This document shows, one piece after another, positions 43,266-51,823 of a DNA stretch of 64,000 nt. Below the pieces are notes generated by a model. That model ran no database searches. It was not told where the DNA came from and worked only from the letters and a program-made list of their open reading frames with translations. The position numbers and the translations under genes are program-made. The first letter of the stretch is position 1, and every line of letters starts with the position of its first letter. The DNA comes from Hyphomonadaceae bacterium UBA7672 (GTDB lineage Bacteria > Pseudomonadota > Alphaproteobacteria > Caulobacterales > Hyphomonadaceae): NCBI GenBank assembly GCA_002483135.1, contig DLHI01000026.1:186001-250000 (forward strand), given 5' to 3'.

Positions 43266-44825
43266 ATGAGCTGGAAAAGCCACATAGACGAACTTCGGGC
43301 GCGCGAACGCCTGGCCGAACAGATGGGCGGGGAGGAACGGGTCGCCCGACAGCGCGGCATGGGCAAGTTGACGGTACGCGAGCGCGTGGCGTTCCTGGCC
43401 GACCCCGGGAGTTTCCACGAGGTCGGCAAGATCGCTGGCAAAGCGGGCTATGGGCCGGACGATGAGATCGCGGAATTCCTTCCGGCGACGATGGTTTTCG
43501 GGCGGGCGACACTGAATGGCCGGCCCGCCGTTATCCTGGGCGATGACTTCACCGTGCGCGGTGGCGCGTCGGATGCCTCGATCGCCGGCAAGATGCTGAT
43601 GGCCGAACAGATGGCCAATGAATACGGCATGCCTATCGTGCGCATGATCGACGGCACGGGCGGCGGCGGCAGCGTGAAGTCGCTGGAGACGAACCCGCGC
43701 ACCTACATCCCGACGACGCCGGCATGGGAATGGCTGGTCGCCAACATGCAGCGTTCGCCCGTGGTGTCGCTGGCGCTGGGGCCGTGCGCGGGGCTTGGCG
43801 CGGGGCGTGTGGCGGCAAGCCATTTCTCGGTGATGGTAAAGGGGCTGAGCCAGGTGTTCGTCGCGGGGCCGCCGGTGGCGAAGGCGATTGGGGAAGATGT
43901 CGACAAGGAGGGACTTGGCGGCTGGGAGATCAATGGCCGCAACGGCGTCGTCGACAATGTGGTGAACTCCGAACACGAGGCGTTCGCGCACGCGCGGCGC
44001 TTCCTGTCCTACTTGCCGCTGAACTCCAGCGAAGCGCCGCCGGTGATCGAGTCGAGCGACGATCCGAAGCGGCGTGAGGAGTTTCTGCTCGACGTCGTGC
44101 CAAAGGACGGCAAGACACCTTACATGCCGCGCAAGATCATCGAAGCGGTCGTCGACAAGACGCCGGAAGGATCGAGCTTCTTCGAGATCGGCGCGTTGTG
44201 GGGACGGCAAGTTGTGACGGGGCTGGCGCGCATTGACGGGCATCCCGTCGCGATCATCGCGGGCGATCCGTTCTTCCTCGATGGGGCGTGGACGGCGGAT
44301 GCGTGCGAGAAGGTGGTGCGCCATATCGACCTGGCGGACACCTTCCACCTGCCCGTGATCCACTTTGTCGACTGCCCCGGGTTTGCTGTGGGCGCGAAGC
44401 ATGAGCGCGCGGGCGTGACGCGCAAGGGCGTGCGCGCGATGGCGGCGGTCTATCAGGCGCAGACGCCAATCCTGCCCGTGGTGATCCGCAAGGCTTACGG
44501 GCTGGCGGGCAGCGTCATGTTCAATCCGACGAAAACGCGCTGGCGGTATTGCTGGCCGTCGGGCGACTGGGGCTCGTTGCCGATGGCTGGCGGCATTGAG
44601 GCGGCCTACAAGCGGCAGCTTGAAGCGTCCGACGATCCCGAGGCGGAGCTGAAGGCGCTCTATCGCAAGTTCGAGGCGATGCGCTCGCCGTTCAGGACTG
44701 CGGAGGCCTTCATCGCGGAAGAGATCATCGATCCGCGCGACACGCGCCCGCTGGTCGTGGAGTTCGTGCACCATGCCTATCGCGTGCTGAAGGCAGAGCC
44801 GCGCAGCTTCGGGATGCGGCCTTAG
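43266..44825 (+). CDS. Acyl-CoA carboxylase carboxyltransferase (beta) subunit
   Basis: 519 residues, both carboxyltransferase halves present. N-half: RERVAFLADPGSFHEVGKIA, GDDFTVRGGASDASIAGKML, and MIDGTGGGGSVKSLETN. C-half: HFVDCPGFAVGAKHERAGVT and IRKAYGLAGSVMFNPTK. It transfers CO2 from biotin to an acyl-CoA such as propionyl-, methylcrotonyl- or geranyl-CoA. No biotin carboxylase or biotin carrier gene lies in the window, so the partner subunit is elsewhere and the substrate is undecided. Confidence 0.9.
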   Translation: MSWKSHIDELRARERLAEQMGGEERVARQRGMGKLTVRERVAFLADPGSFHEVGKIAGKAGYGPDDEIAEFLPATMVFGRATLNGRPAVILGDDFTVRGGASDASIAGKMLMAEQMANEYGMPIVRMIDGTGGGGSVKSLETNPRTYIPTTPAWEWLVANMQRSPVVSLALGPCAGLGAGRVAASHFSVMVKGLSQVFVAGPPVAKAIGEDVDKEGLGGWEINGRNGVVDNVVNSEHEAFAHARRFLSYLPLNSSEAPPVIESSDDPKRREEFLLDVVPKDGKTPYMPRKIIEAVVDKTPEGSSFFEIGALWGRQVVTGLARIDGHPVAIIAGDPFFLDGAWTADACEKVVRHIDLADTFHLPVIHFVDCPGFAVGAKHERAGVTRKGVRAMAAVYQAQTPILPVVIRKAYGLAGSVMFNPTKTRWRYCWPSGDWGSLPMAGGIEAAYKRQLEASDDPEAELKALYRKFEAMRSPFRTAEAFIAEEIIDPRDTRPLVVEFVHHAYRVLKAEPRSFGMRP

Positions 44826-44843
44826 GCTGACATTTGTAAGCAC

Positions 44844-44876
44844 GGCCTCGTGCTTCGACAGGCTCAGCATGAGGCC
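44844..44876. repeat. Hairpin with a CTTCGACAGGCTCAG core after the carboxyltransferase gene
   Basis: GGCCTCGTGCT pairs with AGCATGAGGCC apart from one G-T pair. The loop region TTCGACAGGCTC is a motif widely scattered between bacterial genes. No T-run follows; it may still act as a transcript 3' end. Confidence 0.6.
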
Positions 44877-44885
44877 TTCCCCAGC

Positions 44886-44990
44886 TGTCATTCCCGCCGA
44901 AGCGCAGCGGAGAGCGGGAAGCCAGAGGCTGCGAGGGCGGGGTGCGTTGCTCCTGGGTTCCGGCTCGCGCTTCGCGCGTCCGGAATGACA
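44886..44990. repeat. Dispersed palindromic repeat, copy 2
   Basis: A 105-bp element with the same TGTCATTCC / GGAATGACA ends as 15386-15502 and shared inner blocks GAGAGCGGGAA, CTGGGTTCCGGCTC and CGCGTCCGGAATGACAG. The middle differs in length and sequence. Confidence 0.85.
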
Positions 44991-45436
44991 GTTGTGGGAG
45001 GGGCGCAGTTCAGCCGTCAGGCCGGATCAATCCGCCTGTCTTGCTAACGTCTCGCCTCCTGAAAGCAGTGGAGGGCTGGGGACGCGGATGGCTCCGCGAA
45101 TTTCGTCCGTAGTCTTGGTCCGTAGTCCGGGTGCGGGAGAGCCGCGTCCCCGCGGATGGTTGCCCACCCGCATCGCCGCCGCGCCGGACAGTGTACGGCT
45201 GCCCTCCATGCGGTTGCGATGGGGACATAATCAGTCAGGTGGCGGGGGTGTCGGAAAACTTTCTTCAGCGCGCTTTGGATTCAAGGCGTTGAGGGTCGCA
45301 GGTGTAGGAAACTCGACCATTCTCGAAAAATCTTCGGCCCTGTGTTGTGCAGCACATCGGGCCCGGCGGGGGCGTCCTAAACAGTATTCACACCGGACGG
45401 ATGGCCGCCCGGGACGAAATACCAAGGGGACGCACA
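44991..45436. other. Intergenic stretch before the tandem small peptides
   Basis: No gene supported. A frame from 45347 joins the first small peptide gene and could add 30 residues, but the second copy has no equivalent extension. The stretch presumably holds the promoter of the small-peptide unit; no -35/-10 pair was convincing. It contains short GC-rich inverted stretches such as GATGGCCGCCCGGG near the start. Confidence 0.4.
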
Positions 45437-45541
45437 ATGATCATCGGTCAAACCATCGCGAACTGCTTCATGGGCCTGGTCGCCATCGCGGCGCTGGCCG
45501 CCCAGGTGGGACTGGTGACCGGCATGATCGGCCCGGTCTGA
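45437..45541 (+). CDS. 34-residue membrane peptide, copy 1 of a tandem pair
   Basis: Starts MIIGQTIANCFMGLVAIAAL and ends GLVTGMIGPV. One hydrophobic helix covers most of it, with a single Cys at position 10 and Gly residues spaced along one face. Copy 2, 43 bp downstream, is 28/34 identical. Of the 28 codons that encode the same residue, 10 differ only by synonymous changes, which is the mark of selection for the protein. An AAGGGGA ribosome site precedes it at 45424. It most likely inserts in the inner membrane. The family is not recognised; function unknown. Confidence 0.75.
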   Translation: MIIGQTIANCFMGLVAIAALAAQVGLVTGMIGPV

Positions 45542-45584
45542 GCCCTCTCCGAACACATCCGAAAACACCTCAAGGACAACCCAT

Positions 45585-45689
45585 ATGACCATCGGCCACA
45601 CCATCGCGAATTGCTTCATGGGCCTCGTCGCCTTCATGGCGCTGGCCGCACAGGTCGGTCTCGTCACTGGCTTCGTCGGCCCCGTCTGA
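45585..45689 (+). CDS. 34-residue membrane peptide, copy 2 of a tandem pair
   Basis: Starts MTIGHTIANCFMGLVAFMAL and ends GLVTGFVGPV. Same length, same Cys10 and same C-terminal Gly-Pro-Val as copy 1. Differences are at positions 2, 5, 17, 18, 30 and 31, all keeping hydrophobicity or polarity plausible. A CAAGGACA ribosome site lies before it. The pair is followed by an intrinsic terminator, so the two probably form one short transcript. Confidence 0.75.
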   Translation: MTIGHTIANCFMGLVAFMALAAQVGLVTGFVGPV

Positions 45690-45716
45690 TCCCCCGACAG
45701 ACATGCCGACCCCGCC

Positions 45717-45755
45717 GCCGCCGGCCTTTCCCCCAGGCCGGCGGCGCTTCCCGTT
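45717..45755 (+). terminator. Intrinsic terminator after the small-peptide pair
   Basis: GCCGCCGGCCT (45717-45727) pairs exactly with AGGCCGGCGGC (45735-45745), with TTTT shortly after (45753-45756). Confidence 0.8.
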
Positions 45756-45814
45756 TTGGGGTGAAGGTTGTGATTATCAGGCGTGGCGAGGTGACATCCG
45801 CCGCTGTGCGGCAG

Positions 45815-45864
45815 CCCCCTCCGTCGCGCTGCGCGCGCCACCTCCCCCGCCTTCGGCGAGGGAG
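45815..45864. repeat. Half copy of the composite palindromic repeat
   Basis: Begins CCCCCTCCGTCGCGC like the element in btuF and ends with the hairpin CTCCCCCGCC / GGCGAGGGAG. The inner sequences differ from the btuF copy. It lies in non-coding DNA, the normal place for this repeat class. Confidence 0.7.
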
Positions 45865-46356
45865 GACTAAAACGGCGACGCCGGCCGCTGCTTTCACAGG
45901 GCCGGCGCGACACCATGGTGGTCCGCCAGTTCGTCCATCGAGCATCGGCCTTCCAGCCTGTCGCCCTGATCAGGGGCACGCTCGTTCGACGCCATCCGGC
46001 GAAGCTGAGCCTGGAGCGTCCTGGTGTGCGGACCACAGAACTCTGGGCGCAAGGCCCACTTTCCTGTCGTCGCGCAGCTGAAGCCACGCTCGTGTCCGGT
46101 CATCCCCTCTCGAGGGCCCGCGCGGTCTTGGATCCCGCCTTGGGCGTGAAGCTTGCCTTGCGGGGCGAAGCCTCACTTCCGGTGCTCGTTTGCTCCCCAT
46201 TTCTTCAGCGCCTGTCCAATCAGGCTTACCCGTGGGGACATTCAGTTGCTCGACCCGCGACGGTCTCCTCTCTGAACACGATCAGGATGACAGAAATGTT
46301 GGCGGCGCCAATTGCGGCGCCCTGTGGAAACTGTTGACGGTGCTGTTGATAAAAAC
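45865..46356. other. Intergenic stretch without a supported gene
   Basis: Frames on both strands are open but Arg/Pro/Cys-rich and motif-free. Just upstream of the acyl-CoA dehydrogenase lies TTGACG at 46334, a possible -35 element, but no good -10 follows. Confidence 0.4.
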
Positions 46357-46374
46357 CTCTCGCACATGCGAGAG
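46357..46374. promoter_or_regulatory. Palindromic operator-like site upstream of acyl-CoA dehydrogenase
   Basis: CTCTCGCACATGCGAGAG: eight-base arms around CA, 33 bp before the dehydrogenase ATG. Its position suits a TetR/FadR-type repressor of a fatty-acid gene; this is inference. Confidence 0.45.
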
Positions 46375-46407
46375 ACCAGACGCATTTGCGAATGGCGGGA
46401 GACGACG

Positions 46408-47568
46408 ATGGCGCTCGATCTGGAGACACGTGACCAGCTGATTGAAACGGTGCGCCGCTTCGTCACCGAAGTCTGCCGGCCCAACGAACAGCTGGTGTCG
46501 GAGACGAACGCGATCCCGGACAAAATCGTGCAGGAGATGCGCGACCTTGGTCTCTTCGGGCTTTCGATCTCCGAGGAGTATGGCGGGCTTGGCCTGACCA
46601 TGGAGGAAGAGGCGCTGGTGATCCTCGAGATGGGGCGCACCTCGCCTGCCTTCCGCTCCACCTTCGGCACCAATGTCGGCATCGGCAGCCAGGGCATCGT
46701 GATGTTCGGGACCGAAGACCAGAAGCGCGACTGGTTGCCGAAGCTTGCGACAGGCGAAGCGATTGCGAGCTTTGCACTGACGGAGCCGGACGCGGGATCG
46801 GATGCGGGCTCGGCCAAGACGAAAGCCGTGCGCGACGGCAATCACTATGTGCTGAACGGCGCCAAGCGCTACATCACCAATGCCGACAAGGCGACGATCT
46901 TCACCGTGATGGCGCGCACGGATCAGAACACCCCGGGGCCCAAGGGCCTCTCCGCCTTCATCGTCGAGCGTGATACGCCGGGCGTCACCATCGGCAAGCC
47001 CGAGAAGAAGATGGGCCAGCAGGGCGCGAATGTCTGCGACGTGATCTTCGAGGATGCGCGCGTGCCGATCACCAACCGGCTGGGCGAGGAAGGCGAAGGC
47101 ATGAAGGTGGCCATGTCCGTGCTGGATCGCGGCCGCCTGCACATCTCGGCGCTGAGCTGCGGCATTGCCGAGCGGCTCGTCGAAGAGATGACGCGCTATG
47201 CCAGCGAGCGGAAGCAATTCGGCAAGCCGATCATCGAGCACCAGCTGGTGATGGGCATGATCGCCGAGAGCTATGCCGAAGCGACGGCGGGTCGCGCCAT
47301 GGTGATGGAGGGCGTACGCAAGTACGACGCGAAGGAAAAGACCACGCTGATTGCAGCCGCCACCAAGATGTTCTGCACCGAAATGGTGGGCCGCGTGGCC
47401 GACCGCGCTGTGCAGGTGCACGGCGGCGCCGGATACATCGCGGACTATGCGGTGGAGCGTTTCTATCGCGACGTGCGTATCCTGCGCCTCTATGAGGGCA
47501 CAACGCAGATCCAGCAGATGGTGATCGGCCGCGAGCTGCAGCGGATGGCGAAGGCGGGGGAGATCTAG
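46408..47568 (+). CDS. Acyl-CoA dehydrogenase
   Basis: 386 residues from ATG 46408 with GGGAG nine bases upstream; the longer frame from 46312 crosses the palindrome and is unlikely. FALTEPDAGSDAGSAKTKAV and YVLNGAKRYITNADKA form the FAD/substrate domain, ERKQFGKPIIEHQLVMGMIA the C-terminal domain, and RILRLYEGTTQIQQMVIGRE the typical end, with AVQVHGGAGYIADYAVERFY before it. It oxidises an acyl-CoA to its trans-2-enoyl form. Substrate unknown. Confidence 0.93.
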   Translation: MALDLETRDQLIETVRRFVTEVCRPNEQLVSETNAIPDKIVQEMRDLGLFGLSISEEYGGLGLTMEEEALVILEMGRTSPAFRSTFGTNVGIGSQGIVMFGTEDQKRDWLPKLATGEAIASFALTEPDAGSDAGSAKTKAVRDGNHYVLNGAKRYITNADKATIFTVMARTDQNTPGPKGLSAFIVERDTPGVTIGKPEKKMGQQGANVCDVIFEDARVPITNRLGEEGEGMKVAMSVLDRGRLHISALSCGIAERLVEEMTRYASERKQFGKPIIEHQLVMGMIAESYAEATAGRAMVMEGVRKYDAKEKTTLIAAATKMFCTEMVGRVADRAVQVHGGAGYIADYAVERFYRDVRILRLYEGTTQIQQMVIGRELQRMAKAGEI

Positions 47569-47990
47569 CGATCTTCCTCCAGCGCCGCGACGAGGGCGGC
47601 GCGGAGTTCGGCGTTGTCGTCAAAGTCGACGGCCATCTGTTGGCCGTTGATCAAAACGGGGAGCGCTTCGGCGCTTGCGCCTGCGAGCGTCACGGCGCGG
47701 TCGAAATCGGCAAGCGCCGCCTGGCGCAGTTCGAGGCGGATGGTTTTCTCTTCAATGACGTCGGCCAGTGTGGCGCGTGCCAGCGCGGCGACCTTGAAGA
47801 CATGCGGATTGGCGGGACAGGCGGCGGTCTTCGCGTCGATGGAGGCTGTCGCCTCGACGGGATCGACGCCTTCGCCATGCTGGCCGATGGAGACCATGAG
47901 GTTGGTGGTCTCCTGCAGCGCGCCATCGGGACAGGCCATGGCGGCGGGAGCGGCGAGAATCGTTGCAGCAGCGAGCAGAAGTGTTTTCAT
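47565..47990 (-). CDS. Secreted uncharacterised protein
   Basis: 141 residues with a clear signal peptide (MKTLLLAAATILAAPAAMA, then CPDG). The mature part is helical with two Cys (positions 20 and ~58) that could form a disulfide in the periplasm. No family recognised. It overlaps the acyl-CoA dehydrogenase tail to tail by 4 bp. Confidence 0.65.
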   Translation of the reverse strand: MKTLLLAAATILAAPAAMACPDGALQETTNLMVSIGQHGEGVDPVEATASIDAKTAACPANPHVFKVAALARATLADVIEEKTIRLELRQAALADFDRAVTLAGASAEALPVLINGQQMAVDFDDNAELRAALVAALEEDR

Positions 47991-48100
47991 GAGCCCAATC
48001 TGAGCGGCGCATTGCGGCGCAATGGCGGCACGACATGCTTCGGGCGTGACAGGCGCCTGCGGGCCCGTTTAGATCGCCAACAGAACAAGCCGGGGTCTTC

Positions 48101-49771
48101 ATGGACAGTGATGGTGAAATCGCGCGCGCCGCGAAGCTGAAGCCGATTGCGGAGATCGGCGAGAAGCTGGGCATTCCGGCGGAGGCGCTGGTTCCATACG
48201 GACACACGAAGGCGAAGATTTCGACAGCGTTCCTCAAGTCACTGGCCGATCGGCCCGAGGGCGACCTCGTGCTGGTGACGGCGATGAACCCGACGCCGGC
48301 GGGCGAAGGCAAGACCACGACAACCGTGGGGCTGGGCGACGCCCTCACCCGCATCGGAAAGCGTGCCGTGATCGCCCTGCGCGAGCCATCTCTGGGGCCG
48401 TGCTTTGGCCAGAAGGGTGGGGCTACGGGCGGCGGGTATGCGCAGGTCGTGCCGATGGACGACATCAACCTGCACTTCACCGGCGATTTCCACGCCATCA
48501 CGGCGGCGCACAACCTGCTGGCGGCGATGGTGGACAATCACATCCACTGGGGCAACGCGCTGGGCATCGACACGCGCCGCGTGCGCTGGCGCCGGGCGCT
48601 GGATGTGAACGACCGCAGCCTGCGCGGCGTGGTGACGGGGTTGGGCGGCGTGGCGAACGGAACGCCGATGGAGGCTGGGTTCGACATCACGGTCGCGTCC
48701 GAAGTGATGGCGATCCTTTGCCTTGCGAACGATCTGGCGGACCTTAAGGCGCGGCTGGCGAAGATCATCGTGGCGGAAACGCGCGAGAAGAAGCCGGTGA
48801 CCGCTGGCGACATCAAGGCCGATGGCGCGATGGCCGTGCTGTTGAAGGACGCGCTGCTGCCCAACCTGGTGCAGACCATCGAGAACACGCCAGCCATCGT
48901 TCACCTCGGCCCATTCGCGAACATCGCGCATGGCTGCAACTCAGTGACGGCGACACGCGCCGCGCTGCGGCTGGGCGAGATCGTGGTGACGGAAGCGGGC
49001 TTCGGCGCAGACCTTGGCGCGCAGAAATTCTTCGACATCAAATGCCGGCTGGCCGGCCTCAAGCCGCGCATGGCGGTGCTGGTCGCGACCATCCGGTCGA
49101 TGAAGATGAATGGCGGCGTCGCAAAGGGCGATCTTGGCAAGGAAGACGTCGAGGCACTGCAGCGCGGGGCGGTCAACGTGCAGCGCCATATCGAGAACCT
49201 GAAGGGCTATGGTCTGCCGGTGATCGTGGCGCTAAATCACTTCACCAGCGACACGCAGGCGGAAGTTGATGCCGTGAAGCGGATCGTTGGCGCGATGGGG
49301 TGCGAGGCGATTGTCTGCCGCCACTGGGCGGAAGGCGGCAAGGGCGCGGAGGAGCTTGCTCGCGCAGTCGTCGCGCAGCTTGAGAAGAAGGACGACAGCT
49401 TCCGCGTTCTCTACGACAACGCCCTCCCCCTGCTCGACAAGATCGAGGCGACGGCGAAGCGTATCTATCGCGCATCGGGGATTTCGGCGCCGCAGAAGGT
49501 GATCGCGCAGCTGAAGCGGTGGGAGGAGTCAGGGTTTGGCCGCCTGCCCGTGTGCATCGCGAAGACGCAGTACTCGTTCTCGACCGATCCCACGAAGCTG
49601 GGCGCGCCGGTGGATCATGTGCTCGACATTCGCGAGGTGCGGCTTTCGGCCGGCGCAGGTTTCGTCGTCGCGATCTGCGGCGACCTGATGACCATGCCGG
49701 GCCTGCCGCGACAGCCAGCGGCGGAGCTGATGTCGGTGGATGCGGATGGAAACATCCACGGCCTATCGTGA
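48101..49771 (+). CDS. fhs: Formate-tetrahydrofolate ligase
   Basis: 556 residues, the family's normal length. P-loop PTPAGEGKTTTTVGLGDALT near residue 66, REPSLGPCFGQKGGATGGGY, HFTGDFHAITAAHNLLAAMV, and the C-terminal AGAGFVVAICGDLMTMPGLP with PAAELMSVDADGNIHGLS. It makes 10-formyl-tetrahydrofolate from formate and THF with ATP, feeding one-carbon metabolism. Cytoplasmic. The VOC gene follows after 12 bp. Confidence 0.97.
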   Translation: MDSDGEIARAAKLKPIAEIGEKLGIPAEALVPYGHTKAKISTAFLKSLADRPEGDLVLVTAMNPTPAGEGKTTTTVGLGDALTRIGKRAVIALREPSLGPCFGQKGGATGGGYAQVVPMDDINLHFTGDFHAITAAHNLLAAMVDNHIHWGNALGIDTRRVRWRRALDVNDRSLRGVVTGLGGVANGTPMEAGFDITVASEVMAILCLANDLADLKARLAKIIVAETREKKPVTAGDIKADGAMAVLLKDALLPNLVQTIENTPAIVHLGPFANIAHGCNSVTATRAALRLGEIVVTEAGFGADLGAQKFFDIKCRLAGLKPRMAVLVATIRSMKMNGGVAKGDLGKEDVEALQRGAVNVQRHIENLKGYGLPVIVALNHFTSDTQAEVDAVKRIVGAMGCEAIVCRHWAEGGKGAEELARAVVAQLEKKDDSFRVLYDNALPLLDKIEATAKRIYRASGISAPQKVIAQLKRWEESGFGRLPVCIAKTQYSFSTDPTKLGAPVDHVLDIREVRLSAGAGFVVAICGDLMTMPGLPRQPAAELMSVDADGNIHGLS

Positions 49772-49783
49772 GAGACTGAGTCG

Positions 49784-50170
49784 ATGCGCGTTGCGAAGCT
49801 TGCCTTCCTGGTCCGTGAGTATGATGAGGCGATCGACTGGTTCACGCGCTGCCTTGGCTTTGTACTGGTCGAAAATGCGGACATGGGCGCCGGCAAGCGT
49901 TGGGTCGTCGTGCAGCCTGCTGGCGGACAGGGCGCGGCTCTTCTGCTGGCGCGCGCGGTTGGCGAGCAGCGGGAAGCCATCGGCAGGCAGGGCGGCGGAC
50001 GTGTGTTCCTGTTCCTCGAGACGCCGGATTTCGACAACGATCACGCGCGCATGAAGGCGGCCGGCGTGCGCTTTGCCGAGGCGCCGCGATCCGAACCTTA
50101 TGGCAAAGTCGCCGTGTTCGAGGACCTCTATGGCAATCGCTGGGATCTGCTCGAATTCCGCTCTGCCTGA
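49784..50170 (+). CDS. VOC/glyoxalase-fold protein
   Basis: 128 residues, two beta-alpha-beta-beta-beta units: LAFLVREYDEAIDWFTRCLG in the first and VFLFLETPDFDNDHARMKAA and YGKVAVFEDLYGNRWDLLEF in the second. The final E (in WDLLEF) and a His would be metal ligands. The family covers lyases, dioxygenases and antibiotic-binding proteins; the reaction is unknown. It is probably translated from the fhs transcript. Confidence 0.85.
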   Translation: MRVAKLAFLVREYDEAIDWFTRCLGFVLVENADMGAGKRWVVVQPAGGQGAALLLARAVGEQREAIGRQGGGRVFLFLETPDFDNDHARMKAAGVRFAEAPRSEPYGKVAVFEDLYGNRWDLLEFRSA

Positions 50171-50264
50171 AGTCTGACTGGACTGACCTCACGGCGCCGC
50201 TTGCGCTTGACGCTGTCAGCTGCGAAGAGTTCTCAACACAAGAACAGAATCTTCGGGAGCGAAC

Positions 50265-51731
50265 ATGCGGCTGACTCGGCGGACACTTCTGGGCACGGTC
50301 TGGGCGACGGGGGTTGCCGCCTGCGCCGGCGCGCCGGGCATCACGGCGACTGGAACGGAAGCCGACGCAACCGAACTCGCCAGCATGATCAAGTCCGGCA
50401 AGATGTCGGCCGCGGAAGCTGTCGATGCCGCAATCGCGCGCGCGCAGGCGGTGCAACCGAAGATCAACTTCATGGTGTCGGACACGTTCGCCGCGGCGCG
50501 GGCGCGTGCGGCGAACCCGGGCAGCGGACCGTTTGCCGGCGTGCCTTACCTGATCAAGGACCTGAACAGCGTGACCGGCGCGGTGACGCGGCATGGATCA
50601 CGCGCAACCGAAGGCTCCGCGCCTGCGACGGAACAGGACGTCTACGTGAACGCGACGCTGGGCACGGGCTTCGTCTGTATCGGCAAGTCGGCGACGCCTG
50701 AAAGCGGCTACCTTCCGACAACGGAACCGCTGGCCTTTGGACCGACGCGCAATCCCTGGGACACCTCGCGCTCGACCGGCGGATCCTCGGGCGGCGCAGC
50801 AGCGGCGGTTGCGGCCGGCGTCGTGCCCATGGCGCACGCAAACGATGGCGGCGGATCGATCCGCTTCCCGGCGGCGAACTGCGGACTGGTGGGGCTCAAG
50901 CCTTCGCGCGGACGACAGGTCTCCGAGACGAAACCCGGCCCGACTGAGATCGCTGTTCAGGGATCAGTCTCCCACACGGTGCGCGACACCGCGAAGCTCA
51001 TGTCGCTGACCGAGCGCAAGGGCGCCGACGCCATTCACGCACCGATCGGCTTCATCGACGCGCCGGTCCGCCGCAAGCTGCGTGTTGGGGTGATCACGAC
51101 GGGTTTCGGCGGCAACGAAGCCGACAAGGACGTCGCCGCAGCAACCAACAACGCCGCGCGCATGCTCGAAGGTCTCGGTCATACGGTTTCGCAGACCAAG
51201 TGGCCGTTGCCAGCTTCCTTCCAGGACGACTTCCTGGCGTTCTGGTCGCTCGGCGCCGCACGGGACATTGCCGGCGCCACGAAGGAGTTCAACCGCCCTG
51301 CGACGACGGACTGGTTCGAGCCGTTCAGCCTGCGCATGGCGGAAAACGCGAGCAAGCTTTCGCAGGCCGACATTGGCGGCGTGATCCAGCGCCTGGGGGC
51401 GGCGACGAACGCCTACGACGAATGGATGAAGGGCTTCGATATCGTGCTGTCGCCGGTGCTATCCTCGCCGCCCTCGCCGCTCGGCTATCTCCGTGGCGAC
51501 GTGCCGTTCGACACGTTGCGCGAGCGGTTGCTGCATGAGGTGGGGTATACGCTGATCCATAACGTTTCGGGCGCGCCCGCGATCAGCCTGCCACTGGGCC
51601 GCACGAGCGCCAATCTGCCGATCGGCGTTCAGGTTAGCGGCGCGCTTGGCGCCGATGGCCTTCTGCTGGAGGTCGCCTACCTGTTCGAGGAAGCGATGCC
51701 CTGGCGCAGCCATCGCGCCAAGCTGGCCTGA
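50265..51731 (+). CDS. Amidase (amidase-signature family), exported
   Basis: 488 residues. The N-terminus MRLTRRTLLGTVWATGVAAC combines a twin-arginine signal with a lipobox-like Cys, so a Tat-exported lipoprotein is likely. Catalytic Lys in YLIKDLNSVTG, cis-Ser and nucleophile Ser in STGGSSGGAAAAVAAGVVPM, then ANDGGGSIRFPAANCGLVGL, the amidase-signature core. It hydrolyses amide bonds; substrate unknown. Confidence 0.9.
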   Translation: MRLTRRTLLGTVWATGVAACAGAPGITATGTEADATELASMIKSGKMSAAEAVDAAIARAQAVQPKINFMVSDTFAAARARAANPGSGPFAGVPYLIKDLNSVTGAVTRHGSRATEGSAPATEQDVYVNATLGTGFVCIGKSATPESGYLPTTEPLAFGPTRNPWDTSRSTGGSSGGAAAAVAAGVVPMAHANDGGGSIRFPAANCGLVGLKPSRGRQVSETKPGPTEIAVQGSVSHTVRDTAKLMSLTERKGADAIHAPIGFIDAPVRRKLRVGVITTGFGGNEADKDVAAATNNAARMLEGLGHTVSQTKWPLPASFQDDFLAFWSLGAARDIAGATKEFNRPATTDWFEPFSLRMAENASKLSQADIGGVIQRLGAATNAYDEWMKGFDIVLSPVLSSPPSPLGYLRGDVPFDTLRERLLHEVGYTLIHNVSGAPAISLPLGRTSANLPIGVQVSGALGADGLLLEVAYLFEEAMPWRSHRAKLA

Positions 51732-51823
51732 GCGAGCACCCGGCTTGACGCCTCCCGTTACGGAATCTGTACCTGCGCGTCTTTCGCGCTAGGGTCTGGT
51801 TTCGGATTCGTCAGGAGGCCAAG

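Noticed and set aside
43248..44891. 547-codon open frame on the minus strand
   Set aside because: It lies exactly opposite the acyl-CoA carboxyltransferase, is Arg/His-rich and has no motif; GC-rich genes often leave such antisense frames open.
45915..46337. 140-codon plus-strand frame
   Set aside because: Arg/Pro-rich, no ribosome site, no motif, overlaps the likely control region of the acyl-CoA dehydrogenase.
46282..47421. 379-codon minus-strand frame over the acyl-CoA dehydrogenase
   Set aside because: His/Ala/Arg-rich shadow of a well-supported gene.
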